From the IMG/VR virus record IMGVR_UViG_3300020020_000067, positions 1 to 45,949 of that record: DNA of 45,949 nucleotides, one strand, 5' to 3'. The DNA comes from a virus. A program made the translations under genes and the position numbers. Each line of letters begins with the position of its first letter. The stretch's first letter is position 1. The notes under the pieces are model-generated. The model was not told where the DNA came from and searched no databases. It worked only from the letters and a program-made list of their open reading frames with translations. Positions 45,949 to 45,949 of the stretch are shown here, piece after piece.

Positions 45949-45949
45949 A
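45803..45949. repeat. Right copy of 147-bp terminal repeat
   Basis: Matches positions 1-147 except for two bases (G at 45822, C at 45944). See the left copy; together they imply a map of 45,802 unique bases. Confidence 0.9.

Noticed and set aside
1-45949. Integrase, DNA polymerase, helicase, CRISPR arrays, IS elements
   Set aside because: Looked for on both strands through motif recognition; none supported by the sequence.

Overview
The window is an essentially complete tailed-phage (siphovirus) genome, written linearly. The first 147 bases recur at the last 147 bases with two mismatches, both inside the portal gene, so the map closes to a circle of about 45.8 kb. The host is most likely a Bacteroidota species (Chitinophagaceae/Flavobacteriia-like). 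The reasons are: start regions are A-rich and mostly lack Shine-Dalgarno sequences (typically 'ataaaaacaATG'); the best promoter fits the Bacteroidota pattern TTG-N21-TAnnTTTG; and the phage encodes several Bacteroidota-style secreted proteins and lipoproteins (lipobox ending SSC, LSC or LGC).

Layout on the circle. Late/structural arm (+ strand): 42.9-45.9 kb holds terminase small and large subunits and portal, followed from position 1 by a MuF-like protein, prohead protease and major capsid protein. A hairpin terminator comes next, then a glycosyltransferase/methyltransferase cassette (3.6-8.3 kb) inserted inside the morphogenesis operon, then two putative virion surface proteins, one with 14 repeats of about 22 residues. 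Neck and tail genes follow (connector, head closure, gp10-like, tail terminator, tail tube, frameshifted chaperones, 1055-aa tape measure, distal tail). From 20.1 to 25.2 kb lie consecutive genes whose products carry signal peptides or lipoprotein signals, ending with a lipoprotein subtilisin-like protease. A lysis region follows (holin candidates, a putative unimolecular spanin, GH24 endolysin) interleaved with an HNH nuclease, a DNA methyltransferase and a metallophosphoesterase.

Early arm (- strand): from 39.2 kb down to 30.3 kb run tightly overlapping small genes. Recognisable are an ERF recombinase, an SSB-like protein, NinG, two HTH proteins and a DUF6291-type replication-associated protein carrying iteron-like repeats. 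Next to these is a 271-nt noncoding stretch with several hairpins. The two arms converge at 30.33 kb with only 6 bp between stop codons.

Switch and accessory arm: an XRE-family repressor (+) and a small DNA-binding protein (-) diverge around a 94-bp promoter/operator region with a dyad. Beyond the repressor lie a small Cys-rich lipoprotein, zinc-finger-like proteins, a NUMOD4/HNH homing endonuclease, a T5orf172/GIY-YIG protein and a LuxR-type HTH protein. The switch looks temperate, but I see no integrase, partition gene, DNA polymerase or helicase, so replication would rely on host machinery.

The most unusual parts are the sugar-transfer/methylation cassette in the head operon, the exported-protein block with a surface subtilase, a 28-bp leader repeat with an inverted partial copy, and the structured noncoding region. 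Many genes under 60 codons were recovered by following ATGA stop-start overlaps.
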